Assembly (NCBI GenBank): GCA_029243845.1
Contig: JAQWRF010000083.1
Span: 1-13,548, forward strand
Direction of reading: 5' to 3'
Length of the DNA: 13,548 bases
Source: Planctomycetota bacterium
Lineage (GTDB): Bacteria > Planctomycetota > UBA1135
The position numbers and the translations under genes are program-made. Positions 6,058 through 13,548 of the stretch are shown here, piece by piece (the first letter of the stretch is position 1; each line of letters begins with the position of its first letter). The notes under the pieces are model-generated. The model was not told the origin of the DNA and made no database searches. It worked only from the letters and a program-made list of their open reading frames with translations.

Positions 6058-7214
6058 GTATCACTTTTCTTTTGCTATGCTCGGCTATTTCGTGCAGTAA
6101 GTCTACTCAACAAGCCTCGGCACCACTTGCTGAATTCACAGTAGAGCTTAATCGCAAGAACTTTAAGGAGTGGTTTGCTCAATGCTACCCATCGCATGAC
6201 GAATTGAAATGGAGATTACTCGGGTGGGAACAGCACACTGCGCCCGGATTTAGGCTTGCTAAGGCTAGTCGTAAACCTTTAATGTTATGGCTTGAGGATG
6301 GCCACCCATTGGGAGGCACCTCTGACCATGGCCGCGAACTCCGCGACACTTTTGGCGACTTAGATTTGGTACCGGTCCTCGGCAAGTATGTGATTGCAGC
6401 AGATGATTTCAACCGCGCGCCTAAAATTATCGATTCGGCCCAGGGAGAGCTCATTGTATTCACTCCAGGCGGGAAAATAATCGGGCGCACCTCTGCGACT
6501 GATGTACCGGCGGTCGTTGAATTTTTAACGACCGGCCTAGACAGCTTCGCAAGTATGAGCGCAGAAGAGTCGGGCGCAACAATTAGCGAAGATTTGTTGA
6601 GCGGCGCCTTCCGCACTGAAGATGACTTCCCTGACGAAGGCTTGTCTTTAGAAGTTTTTACCCGTGCGGTGAATTCACTTGATATAAACACCATCAAGCG
6701 CAACCCCTGGAATAAGGATTACATTTGGTTTAATAGCGACGAAATAAAGCGCTTCGTTAAGCCAATAAAGATTAGTAGTAAAAAGAGTTTAGCCACTGAC
6801 TTGCTTGGCAGGATAATCGATCACGGCCTACTGCCTCCCTACGTTGGCGCACCGAGTTCATGGGACCATGAAAACACTCTTGAATCAGAATTGATCTTTT
6901 CGTGTAACTCAATCATTAAAAGTCGTTCTACCTATTTGATTAGCGGCTCGGCGCATTACGAACAAGATGGCAAAGTGCTGAATGTGCAAATGCGGGGCAC
7001 TGCCATGTATGACGATTCACGAGATCAATTTGGGCTACTTGAAATAATCGCGCTTGCCGAATATGTTGATGGCAACAATGCCCCACAATTATTCACGACC
7101 GCATTACGCAAAGTAACTTCGATAGATGGTTGGCACCGCGTGCCACCTAAAGCATTGTCTGATTACGCTGATGCTTATTACTCTGTAAGCGGCTCGGGCA
7201 ATCCGAACAAGTAG
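6045..7214 (+). CDS. Secreted lipoprotein with thioredoxin-like region, no CxxC
   Basis: A 389-residue exported protein. Residues 1-17 form a signal peptide (MFRLSITFLLLCSAISC) with a usable but imperfect lipobox AISC, so C17 may be lipid-anchored. Residues about 55-165 look like a thioredoxin fold: a helix with APGFRLAKASRKP, a strand LMLWLEDGHP (79-88), and later strands around LIVFTPGGKIIG (136-147). At the place of the redox motif there is LGGTSDHG (89-96), without cysteine, so thiol chemistry is unlikely. The C-terminal half (about 195-389) is unrecognised. The ATG at 6045 overlaps the FAD-subunit gene by 13 bp with no visible Shine-Dalgarno, so it is translationally tied to the cytoplasmic molybdenum enzyme. 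Its stop lies 37 bp inside the end of the opposing GGDEF-EAL gene. The function is unknown. An accessory or sensing role for the operon is inferred from linkage only. Confidence 0.75.
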   Translation: MFRLSITFLLLCSAISCSKSTQQASAPLAEFTVELNRKNFKEWFAQCYPSHDELKWRLLGWEQHTAPGFRLAKASRKPLMLWLEDGHPLGGTSDHGRELRDTFGDLDLVPVLGKYVIAADDFNRAPKIIDSAQGELIVFTPGGKIIGRTSATDVPAVVEFLTTGLDSFASMSAEESGATISEDLLSGAFRTEDDFPDEGLSLEVFTRAVNSLDINTIKRNPWNKDYIWFNSDEIKRFVKPIKISSKKSLATDLLGRIIDHGLLPPYVGAPSSWDHENTLESELIFSCNSIIKSRSTYLISGSAHYEQDGKVLNVQMRGTAMYDDSRDQFGLLEIIALAEYVDGNNAPQLFTTALRKVTSIDGWHRVPPKALSDYADAYYSVSGSGNPNK

Positions 7215-9085
7215 CCCTGCGCGTAGTCGACTCCGAGCTCTTGCAAGACTTCAAAGTCTTCCTCTTCCTCGACACCCTCGGCGACAATGGTTGCATTCCA
7301 TGGAGCGACCATCTGCATCAGATTAAAGAGCATGGTGCGCTGTTCTTGACGCTGTGATATTTTCGAGACAAGGGCGCGGTCGATTTTTACAACTTCGGGG
7401 CGCACCAACAATATCGTCTCCAGGCTAGAGAAGCCGTTGCCGACGTCATCTAAAGCAATTTTGAGGCCTGCCGCGCGAAGTTTTTGTAGCATCTCTGCAA
7501 AGAGTTGTGGCTTTTGCACGAGCTCTTTTTCGCTTAGCTCTAAGCAGACGTTCGACAAGCGCTCTCCCTGTGGCAGCATACGCAGAATTTCTTCGGCCAT
7601 ATGGTATTCAAGAGAGGACGGCAAAATATTGAGATGGCAAGCTTGACCCGGGCGCAGAGTTCGAGTCGCCCGCGTACATGCCTTAAAGGCATTCATATCC
7701 ACTAAATTTACGATGCCCACGTCTTTGGCGAATTGCAGAAAATCTTCCGGGCTGTGCAGCCCTGGGCAACTGCTTCGCGTAAGCAATTCGTAGCCCGCTA
7801 CGCTGCGATTTTTCACATCAATGATGGGCTGGCGCAATGCGAAGAATGAACTTGGTTCACGTAACAACTTAACCATCTCTTCAGCATTCAGGCGTTGATC
7901 ACTAACGGCAGTGAATAAATTATCTTCGTGGATAATACGGCCTTTACCCAGCCGCTTAGCCGCGTGCAAAGCGCGCTCGGTACGCTCAATGAAATCAGCA
8001 ACGGCCTCGTCTTCTTTGTTAGCGCTAACCAGCCCCAGACTTAAGCCGATGCGAATGTGTGGGAAACGCTCAGCGACTACTGCAGTCGACAACCCGTTAA
8101 ATAATTTCTCGGCAACCAGCGTCGCTGCGGCTCGATCAGTGTCTGGCAGTAATACCATAAACTCATCGCCACCTAAACGCGCAACATGGTCGGTAGAGCG
8201 GACGGCACTTTCAATCATGGACGAAACGTTGCGCAACACTTCGTCACCGGTACTATGACCGTAAACGTCGTTAATGCGCTTGAAATCATCGAGGTCAATA
8301 AACAGTGCCTGTATATCGGTTTTATTTACTCTGCGGCGCTCTACTTCTTGCTCTATCGAGCGACGTAAGCCTCGGCGGTTTAGAACTCCGGTAAGAGGGT
8401 CGAGCCGACTCAGGCCTTCGAGTTGAGTTCTAAGGCGAACCGTATCTGTTGCATCGCGGCATACTCCGACAATACGGCTTGGCGATCCAGAGGAGTCATG
8501 CGCCACTTCAGCCTGCATATTAAGGTGCTGGAATTCTCCATTGGATAACATGACTCGATACTCAATGTCTACTGGTGTATCGCTCATTACCAGCTGCGAA
8601 GTCGCGTCTACAATCTTCGCCACATCTTCGGGATGCACTCGCTCAAGCATGTCATCACGACTCTTTATCTCGGCAGTGCTTCCGGCACTGTGCATGTCTT
8701 GAAAGGATGCGTCACCATAAAACTCTTCGCCATTGATGTCCCAACTCCAGCTACCCAGTTTAGAAAATGATTTGAATAACGAATGACTGTCGAAGGAAGT
8801 CGCCTTGCTACCATCCCTTTTATCAGACAAAAGGCGATGTGAAAACCCTGCCAAGGTGGTACTCAAAAATGTTTGCACAGCGAGGCGCATCTTTTCAGGC
8901 AGGGGGTTGCCGTGTTCTGCGCGCAATTCTTTGATAACCTCCGTCTGAACATCTTGAATTCTATCCGGAGACCAACCGTCATCAGCAAGTTGTACGCCAA
9001 ACGAGACACCATCAACATCACGCTCACCAACTGCGGCGGCGCGCATTTGGCTCGTAAAATCGAAAGATGTTAGTGAGGTACTCAT
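7178..9085 (-). CDS. PAS-GGDEF-EAL c-di-GMP synthase/phosphodiesterase
   Basis: A soluble protein of 635 residues (638 if GTG 9094 is used; numbering here follows the longer form). Residues 1-105 are unrecognised. A PAS domain spans about 113-220 (LGSWSWDING, then HPEDV, then VGVCRDATD). A GGDEF domain spans about 230-390 with intact GGDEF (308-312) and an RxxD inhibitory site (R299, D302) five residues upstream. An EAL domain spans about 415-635. Its signature reads ELL (436-438), but metal and catalytic positions are kept: E436, N489, E519, D549 and D550, K570, E606 and Q626. Both synthesis and hydrolysis of c-di-GMP are plausible, with PAS sensing an unknown cue. No membrane segment is seen. 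ATG 9085 is preferred because GGGGTG lies a few bases upstream. It follows the hydrolase gene by 34 bp on the same strand. Confidence 0.93.
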   Translation of the reverse strand: MSTSLTSFDFTSQMRAAAVGERDVDGVSFGVQLADDGWSPDRIQDVQTEVIKELRAEHGNPLPEKMRLAVQTFLSTTLAGFSHRLLSDKRDGSKATSFDSHSLFKSFSKLGSWSWDINGEEFYGDASFQDMHSAGSTAEIKSRDDMLERVHPEDVAKIVDATSQLVMSDTPVDIEYRVMLSNGEFQHLNMQAEVAHDSSGSPSRIVGVCRDATDTVRLRTQLEGLSRLDPLTGVLNRRGLRRSIEQEVERRRVNKTDIQALFIDLDDFKRINDVYGHSTGDEVLRNVSSMIESAVRSTDHVARLGGDEFMVLLPDTDRAAATLVAEKLFNGLSTAVVAERFPHIRIGLSLGLVSANKEDEAVADFIERTERALHAAKRLGKGRIIHEDNLFTAVSDQRLNAEEMVKLLREPSSFFALRQPIIDVKNRSVAGYELLTRSSCPGLHSPEDFLQFAKDVGIVNLVDMNAFKACTRATRTLRPGQACHLNILPSSLEYHMAEEILRMLPQGERLSNVCLELSEKELVQKPQLFAEMLQKLRAAGLKIALDDVGNGFSSLETILLVRPEVVKIDRALVSKISQRQEQRTMLFNLMQMVAPWNATIVAEGVEEEEDFEVLQELGVDYAQGYLFGLPEPLTE

Positions 9086-9119
9086 TAAAGGCACCCCATT
9101 ATCGGCTAATTGCGCCTAT

Positions 9120-10154
9120 TTATTGAGTATTTTGCGCTTTTTCAAAGCGAAAAGCGCAATATTCAATCACCCTATTTTCGGCCCACCAACGGTCAGCATC
9201 GGCCCAGGTCAAGCTATTAGCAGCCTGTGCTCCAAAAAAACCACAATGTCCGCCGTGTTTAGACAACAATAGTCGCAGATTGGGATTGTTCTCAACAGCC
9301 TCGCGTGTTGGCTCGCAATAAGGTACTAGCGGGTCGTCTTCGGAGTGAATAATCAGCGTCGGTATTTCTATTTTAGGAATAACATGCAAGGCCGAAGCGC
9401 GGTCGTAATAGTCACTCGCGCTATCAAAGCCGAATGATGGCGCTGTCCATTGCTTATCAAAGGAATAAAAATCTTCGTAGCCGTAGCCAGCGTCTTGCGG
9501 ATACAACTCTGGGTATTCGGCGGCTTTGTTTTTCATCGACTTAGCGAAACCAAGTAAAAACTTTTTCATGTACATGCGATTCATGAAACCCTTATGCATA
9601 GTGCGCGAAGTGCTCACTAAATTAAACGGCGTCGATACGCAAACCATTGCTTTTAAGTTGGGCGGCAACTGCTTGCCCCACTTGGCAACCGTGTGCGTGA
9701 TAATAGAACCGCCAAGTGAATACCCTGCCAATGCAATTGGAGCCAGCGGAAATTCTTTAGCAATATAATCGAATGTTGCTTCGACGTCATCAGTCAGCGC
9801 CGCGTGATACAAAGTGGGTGTGCGTTTTTCACTGCCTCCACAATTTCTAATGTTGATGCGTATTACGCTCCAGCCTTGCAAAAAAGCTTTTTGTGCAACG
9901 CCTAGCATATAAGGCGATTGCGATGAGCCTGACAAACCATGCACCATCACCAATACTGGCTTTACACGATCTGGCTGCACATTAAGCTCTAATAAAATAG
10001 AAGTCTGGCTATCAACAGCGAGCCACTTCTTTTCGGAGATGCTGTCGAACGGTCCGGAGGGGCGCGGCAACATCGACCCAGCTATCGTCATCGCGTGCTG
10101 ATCACGCAATAATGGATGCGGAAAGAAAGCGGGAAAGCGGGGTTTTTCTAGCAT
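9120..10154 (-). CDS. YheT/ABHD-type alpha/beta hydrolase
   Basis: A 344-residue alpha/beta-hydrolase of the YheT (COG0429) family, slightly longer than usual at the C-terminus. Diagnostic blocks are VMVHGLSGSSQSPY (69-82, oxyanion region), RINIRNCGGSEKRTPTLYHA (99-118, typical of YheT) and the nucleophile elbow GYSLGG with S146. The acid lies in SEDDP (D273 or D274) and the histidine in GGHCGFF (H303). The triad is therefore complete. Members are esterases or lipases acting on short or medium acyl esters or lipids, but no physiological substrate is settled. The ATG at 10154 follows the fadE TAA with no gap (TAAATG), so the two are surely co-transcribed. This fits release of fatty acids for FadE. 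No signal peptide is evident. Confidence 0.92.
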   Translation of the reverse strand: MLEKPRFPAFFPHPLLRDQHAMTIAGSMLPRPSGPFDSISEKKWLAVDSQTSILLELNVQPDRVKPVLVMVHGLSGSSQSPYMLGVAQKAFLQGWSVIRINIRNCGGSEKRTPTLYHAALTDDVEATFDYIAKEFPLAPIALAGYSLGGSIITHTVAKWGKQLPPNLKAMVCVSTPFNLVSTSRTMHKGFMNRMYMKKFLLGFAKSMKNKAAEYPELYPQDAGYGYEDFYSFDKQWTAPSFGFDSASDYYDRASALHVIPKIEIPTLIIHSEDDPLVPYCEPTREAVENNPNLRLLLSKHGGHCGFFGAQAANSLTWADADRWWAENRVIEYCAFRFEKAQNTQ

Positions 10155-12584
10155 TTACCAACCGCCATCAAGGGCCGTTGCCAGGTATTCGGATTCAGAA
10201 AACGAATCTACAGTAATCGCATCGGTGCGCAGTTCTTCTGCTCGCGTAACGATTGCGACATCATTTTCGTTAATGATACCTTTTTCTAATGCTTCATCAA
10301 GCAAAGATATTGGAGCGCGGCGCGGCAACTCACCTTTGCGAATGGCATCTTTAATGCGGGCGGCAACTTTGTCAGCTGCTAACGATGCCCGATATGCCGT
10401 TTCTAATTTTGCGAAGGCATCCTTTTCATTGGTCGGCATGTAAATACCCTCGGTCAAGCGATCGCGCTGGTTGCCTTGCTGTTGCAAGATGCGCGCAACG
10501 CGCTGAGTCATTTTATCGCTTGGTCCTTTACTTAATCCATTAATGCGCGCGAAGAAACCTATAGGCCCGCGAAGGAAGGCGCCTACTATCGGCATGTCAA
10601 AGTTTGCGTATAAACCATCAAAGGCCTTTTGGATGTTGTGCAAGGTGTTCTCCATCGACCAACGATAAAGCGCGTAATCTTCTTTGCTACGTCCTTCGGC
10701 CTCGAAGCGACGTAGCAAAGCACTGGCAATGTACATCCCCGAGAAGGCGTCGCTGAAGCGACCGGTTAGCATCTCTTTGCGCTTGAGGTCGCCACCATAT
10801 GAGATCATCGCCACATCAGCCAAAATGGCAAAGCGTGATGATGCCCAGGATAGTCTTTGGTAATCGCGACGTAGCCGACCTTCGGATGGCACTGAAGCTG
10901 CGTAACCACGAGTTAAGTTCATCACCAACGAACGGCTCAGATTGGTGACGATGTGCCTAATATGGCCAAAGAATGCAAAGTCAAAGTGTTTGACGTCACC
11001 ATTTTCTAACGCTGTGATCTCATTCTCGGCAAATGGGTGACAGCGAATGGCACCTTGACCAAAGACCATCAAGGTGCGGGTTAAGATGTTTGCTCCTTCA
11101 ACTGTAATGGAGATGGGTGCCGCAAAATAAGCATGGGCAAGTAAGTTACGCGGTCCGCGTGAGATGCCAGCGCCACCACAAATATCCATAGCGTCATTGA
11201 TGACATCGCGCATAATCTCAGTGAAATTGTATTTCGCGATTGCAGATGCCACTGCAGGCTTTGCACCACCGTCTAGACCGCCACAAGTAAAGCGACGGGT
11301 GGCTTCGAGGGTGTATGCCGCTCCACCGATACGTGCCATTGGCTCTTCGATACCTTCGAACTTACCGATAGACATGCCAAATTGTTTACGCACCATTGAG
11401 TAAGCCCCAACAACTCGTGCCGCCATTTGTGTTCCAGCTGTGGCCGAAGACGGCAACATAATGCCGCGTCCTGCAGCTAGCTGTTCCATAAGCATGCGCC
11501 AGCCTTGGCCGACTCGGTCTGGTCCACCGACTAAAATATCGATACCTACTATCACATTATCGCCTTCAAATGGGCAATTAAAGAAGGGCACGTTTAATGG
11601 ATCGTGTTGACGCCCGGTCGTAATGCCTGGTGTCTCGGCTGGAATCAAACCACAGCAGATACCAAGCTCGGTGCCGCGCTGTAATAGATTTTCTGGGTCG
11701 AACAACTTAAAGGCAAGTCCTATCAATGTCGCACGTGACGCCAAAGTGATATAACGTTTTTCCCAGTCAAGACGAATTTTTAATACTCCGTTTTCGTCTT
11801 TGAATACTTCACCGCGCGCGCGGATGCTTCCGGCATCAGAGCCCGCATGGGGCTCCGTTAACGCAAAGCATGGTATTTCTTTACCAGCCGCCAAGCGTGG
11901 CAGTAATTTTTCCTTTTGCTCTGGGGTGCCATAGTGCATCAACAATTCTGCTGGGCCTAGAGAGTTTGGCAGCATTGCAGTAATACCAAGTGGGATACTG
12001 CGTGAACTTAACTTTTTAATGACTGCCGATATTGCTGTCGCTGAGAATTCTAAGCCACCATATTCTTTAGAAATAATCATGCCGAAGAAACCTTCGTTTC
12101 GCAAATAAGACCATACTTCCGGGGGCAAATCACGCTTTTGGTAAACCAGCCAGTCATCGGTCATCGCACAGACTTCCTCTGCAGGACCTTCCAAGAAGGA
12201 TATTTCATTATCCGTCAATTCAGGGTATTTCTCTTGTTCAATCAGGCGCTTGAAGTCTGGGTTGCCAGAAAACAATTCTCCTTCGTACCACACCGTGCCG
12301 GCGTCGAGAGCTTCGCGTTCTGTTTTGGAGATAACCGGCAGCAGTCCCATTGCTTTTATCATTTTCATTAGCGGCGCAGTGACTATGCGTTGACGTAACG
12401 CGGGCACCAAGAAAACTAAAGCCGGAACCCCCAGTACAATGCAGAACCAAGTTGGCGCACCCACGTATGCGAGAGCAAGTGCCGTCCAAATAATCCAGTA
12501 AGGGAATTGGGCTGAAAAAAATCCGAGGACAATTAGCCCATCGATGTAAAGGCCTATCGCGGTGATGCAAAGAATGATACTCAT
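10155..12584 (-). CDS. fadE: Acyl-CoA dehydrogenase FadE
   Basis: An 809-residue protein, close to E. coli FadE (814). FadE catalyses the first beta-oxidation step, FAD-dependent 2,3-dehydrogenation of acyl-CoA, at the inner membrane. The N-terminus (to about residue 65) holds two or three hydrophobic segments. The acyl-CoA dehydrogenase core follows, with CFALTEPHAGSDAGS (239-253), RKQFG (399-403), CGGAGISRGPRNLLAHAYF (469-487) and EGANILTR (496-503). The C-terminal part matches the extra domain typical of FadE. ATG 12584 overlaps the TetR TGA in the classic ATGA arrangement. An in-frame TTG at 12623 would add 13 residues of no family likeness and was not used. Expression is probably controlled by the TetR protein encoded just upstream. 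Chain-length preference cannot be read from the sequence. Confidence 0.95.
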   Translation of the reverse strand: MSIILCITAIGLYIDGLIVLGFFSAQFPYWIIWTALALAYVGAPTWFCIVLGVPALVFLVPALRQRIVTAPLMKMIKAMGLLPVISKTEREALDAGTVWYEGELFSGNPDFKRLIEQEKYPELTDNEISFLEGPAEEVCAMTDDWLVYQKRDLPPEVWSYLRNEGFFGMIISKEYGGLEFSATAISAVIKKLSSRSIPLGITAMLPNSLGPAELLMHYGTPEQKEKLLPRLAAGKEIPCFALTEPHAGSDAGSIRARGEVFKDENGVLKIRLDWEKRYITLASRATLIGLAFKLFDPENLLQRGTELGICCGLIPAETPGITTGRQHDPLNVPFFNCPFEGDNVIVGIDILVGGPDRVGQGWRMLMEQLAAGRGIMLPSSATAGTQMAARVVGAYSMVRKQFGMSIGKFEGIEEPMARIGGAAYTLEATRRFTCGGLDGGAKPAVASAIAKYNFTEIMRDVINDAMDICGGAGISRGPRNLLAHAYFAAPISITVEGANILTRTLMVFGQGAIRCHPFAENEITALENGDVKHFDFAFFGHIRHIVTNLSRSLVMNLTRGYAASVPSEGRLRRDYQRLSWASSRFAILADVAMISYGGDLKRKEMLTGRFSDAFSGMYIASALLRRFEAEGRSKEDYALYRWSMENTLHNIQKAFDGLYANFDMPIVGAFLRGPIGFFARINGLSKGPSDKMTQRVARILQQQGNQRDRLTEGIYMPTNEKDAFAKLETAYRASLAADKVAARIKDAIRKGELPRRAPISLLDEALEKGIINENDVAIVTRAEELRTDAITVDSFSESEYLATALDGGW

Positions 12585-13177
12585 GATGATTGTTGAATGG
12601 GATTGAGCATTGACATGGCGCAATCAACTGTACGCGTTACAAAAACATCTCTCGAGATGCGTGTATCAATGCGTTGTGCCAGGTATAGAGAAGTGGCTCC
12701 GTGTAATAACGACCACACCATGGTGGCGTCTACTAAGGGATCGAGTAGTGGTTGTTGTTCGCCGCGAGCCTTGTGCAACACGTCGGCAAATTGCTGTAAA
12801 TTGCGTCGCGCACGACGGTATTTCTCAGCTGGGAATGGAGCCATTTCGTCAGTCGGCAGCTGAAACATGATGACGTAATATTCAGGATTAGTGAATCCGT
12901 ATTCTAGAAATGAGCTGCACATTAATTTAAATTGCGCAGCAGAATCGGACTCAGACGCCAAGCATTCCTCTATTTTTTGGTGCAAACTGTCCATTCCTTC
13001 TTCGATTAGCGCGTGAATTAAGGCGTCTTTGTTCTCGAAGTAAAGATAGATGGCGGTTGGTGTGCAGCCTACCAAATTGGCTACTTTCCGCATAGATACA
13101 TGGCTGTAGCCATTTTCCACCAGCAAATGCCTAGTTTGCTCGAGGATTTGTTCGCGGAGATTATTGTATTTTGCCAC
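12581..13177 (-). CDS. TetR-family repressor of the fadE operon
   Basis: A 198-residue TetR-type regulator. The N-terminal helix-turn-helix runs over about residues 8-53 (LREQILEQTRHLLVENG, then VSMRKVANLVGCTPTAIYLYFENKDAL), with the canonical YLYFENK end of the recognition helix. The C-terminal ligand and dimer domain (about 60-190) is variable. An acyl-CoA or fatty acid ligand is inferred from context. The start is GTG at 13177. No Shine-Dalgarno is visible and upstream in-frame sequence offers nothing better. The gene overlaps fadE by 4 bp and diverges from a thiolase. Two palindromes in the 48-bp gap are the obvious operators and would allow autoregulation. The role resembles PsrA or FadR-like control, but the operator differs from the PsrA GAAAC-N4-GTTTC type I recall. 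Confidence 0.93.
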   Translation of the reverse strand: MAKYNNLREQILEQTRHLLVENGYSHVSMRKVANLVGCTPTAIYLYFENKDALIHALIEEGMDSLHQKIEECLASESDSAAQFKLMCSSFLEYGFTNPEYYVIMFQLPTDEMAPFPAEKYRRARRNLQQFADVLHKARGEQQPLLDPLVDATMVWSLLHGATSLYLAQRIDTRISRDVFVTRTVDCAMSMLNPIQQSS

Positions 13178-13184
13178 AGGTTTT

Positions 13185-13214
13185 AGTTTACAGTGTAAAG
13201 TTTACGGTGTAAAG
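13185..13214. promoter_or_regulatory. Two tandem palindromic operators between tetR and thiolase
   Basis: TTTACAGTGTAAA (13187-13199) is a perfect palindrome around a central G. TTTACGGTGTAAA (13201-13213) keeps the TTTAC/GTAAA arms. Together they form two 14-bp direct repeats (13185-13198 and 13199-13212) differing at one base, followed by AG. The overlap GTAAAGTTTAC (13195-13205) is palindromic too, so half-sites alternate regularly. Position and symmetry fit binding of two TetR dimers, controlling both directions at once. Confidence 0.75.
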
Positions 13215-13220
13215 TATAAA
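13213..13220. promoter_or_regulatory. Overlapping divergent -10 candidates
   Basis: On the plus strand TATAAA (13215-13220) ends five bases before the thiolase ATG and would start transcription at or next to that ATG, giving a leaderless message. On the minus strand TATACT (13218-13213) would start tetR near 13206 with a TTGTGA-like -35 at 13243-13238, spaced 19 bp. Neither has a consensus -35, and both are tentative. Confidence 0.35.
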
Positions 13221-13225
13221 AACGC

Positions 13226-13548
13226 ATGACTTCTTACTCACAACTTGATGGCGGGCCGAAATTGGTCCTCGCGGCGGGTATTCGTACTCCGATGGCCAAG
13301 GCGGGTGGCGCTTTCGCTAAAGAAAACGTAGCGCACCTTGCGGCAATTACCACTCGCGAGCTACTGGCACAGACTGGACTGCCTCCTGAAACTATTAACG
13401 AAGTAATCACTGGCTGTGTTGGCCAGCCCTTTGATCAAGCAAATGTTTCGCGGGTCATTGCCCTGCGCTCCGGCATCCCGCAAGAAGTGCCAGCACGAAC
13501 GGTAGCGCGTAATTGCGCGAGTGGCATGGAGGCCGTCACCACCGCGGC
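13226..13548 (+). CDS. Thiolase (acetyl-CoA acyltransferase), N-terminus only
   Basis: The first 107 codons of a thiolase, cut by the window edge. The start is MTSYSQLDGGPKLVLAAGIR, then the family block RTPMAKAGGAF (20-30), CVGQPFDQANVSR (69-81), and NCASGMEAV (98-106) with the acyl-accepting cysteine C99. The thiolase would cleave 3-ketoacyl-CoA to acetyl-CoA, the last beta-oxidation step, or run as a biosynthetic acetyl-CoA acetyltransferase. A FadI-like role is plausible. Divergence from tetR-fadE with shared operators suggests common control. ATG 13226 has no Shine-Dalgarno. The next in-frame ATG (13289) would delete conserved sequence. An in-frame TTG at 13259 is possible but less likely. 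Degradative and biosynthetic types cannot be told apart from this portion. Confidence 0.9.
   Translation, partial: MTSYSQLDGGPKLVLAAGIRTPMAKAGGAFAKENVAHLAAITTRELLAQTGLPPETINEVITGCVGQPFDQANVSRVIALRSGIPQEVPARTVARNCASGMEAVTTA

Noticed and set aside
6185..6703. A 172-codon open frame on the minus strand inside the lipoprotein gene
   Set aside because: It is antisense to a gene with a signal peptide and operon context. Its translation is serine- and proline-rich with no domain, as expected for a shadow frame.
7245..7260. Hairpin AAGACT-TCAA-AGTCTT just after the plus-strand operon, considered as a terminator
   Set aside because: No T-run follows it, and it is inside the conserved end of the EAL-domain coding sequence, so it is most simply a codon coincidence.
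12585..12623. An upstream TTG start adding 13 residues to FadE
   Set aside because: ATG 12584 gives the normal FadE N-terminus and the classic ATGA overlap with tetR.
12238..12627. A 129-codon minus-strand frame overlapping the start of fadE
   Set aside because: It lies in a shifted frame of fadE, whose translation matches the family throughout. The histidine-, cysteine- and arginine-rich product has no likeness to any family I know.

Overview
The window looks like a chromosomal piece of an aerobic, heterotrophic gammaproteobacterium. Three things point there: a full-length FadE-type acyl-CoA dehydrogenase in an operon with a TetR repressor, a YheT-family hydrolase, and a GGDEF-EAL protein. 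A marine lineage near Cellvibrionales/Spongiibacteraceae would fit, but that is a guess from gene content and intermediate GC only. Coding is dense. No stretch over 300 bp lacks a gene, and I see no tRNA, rRNA, CRISPR array, insertion sequence or phage gene.

Layout. (1) Positions 1-2097, minus strand: a compact operon running leftward. It starts with a 66-residue histone-fold protein, then a Ycf48-like beta-propeller lipoprotein, a nitroreductase, and the N-terminus of a membrane-anchored protein cut by the window edge. (2) Positions 2098-2251: a divergent regulatory region. (3) Positions 2252-7214, plus strand: a four-gene overlapping operon. It encodes the three subunits of a molybdenum hydroxylase in the order small [2Fe-2S], large molybdopterin, medium FAD, followed by a secreted, probably lipid-anchored protein with a thioredoxin-like region. 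The FAD subunit carries the four-cysteine insertion that sets 4-hydroxybenzoyl-CoA reductases apart from xanthine and CO dehydrogenases. (4) Positions 7178-13177, minus strand: TetR regulator, FadE, YheT-like alpha/beta hydrolase and a PAS-GGDEF-EAL protein, tightly packed. Its last gene overlaps the end of the plus-strand operon tail to tail by 37 bp. (5) Positions 13226-13548, plus strand: the start of a thiolase diverging from the TetR gene. Between them lie two tandem palindromic operators.

How the genes may work together. FadE and the thiolase are the first and last steps of a beta-oxidation turn. They are probably controlled together by the local TetR protein through the tandem palindromes in the 48-bp gap. 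Having a YheT-like hydrolase and a c-di-GMP enzyme in the same transcript suggests that lipid or ester catabolism is coupled to second-messenger signalling. The molybdenum enzyme would act on an aromatic acyl-CoA or similar substrate, but no other aromatic-CoA gene is present to confirm this. The most unusual items are the bacterial histone at the head of an operon, the HCR-type enzyme in a beta-oxidation neighbourhood, and its overlapping lipoprotein partner.
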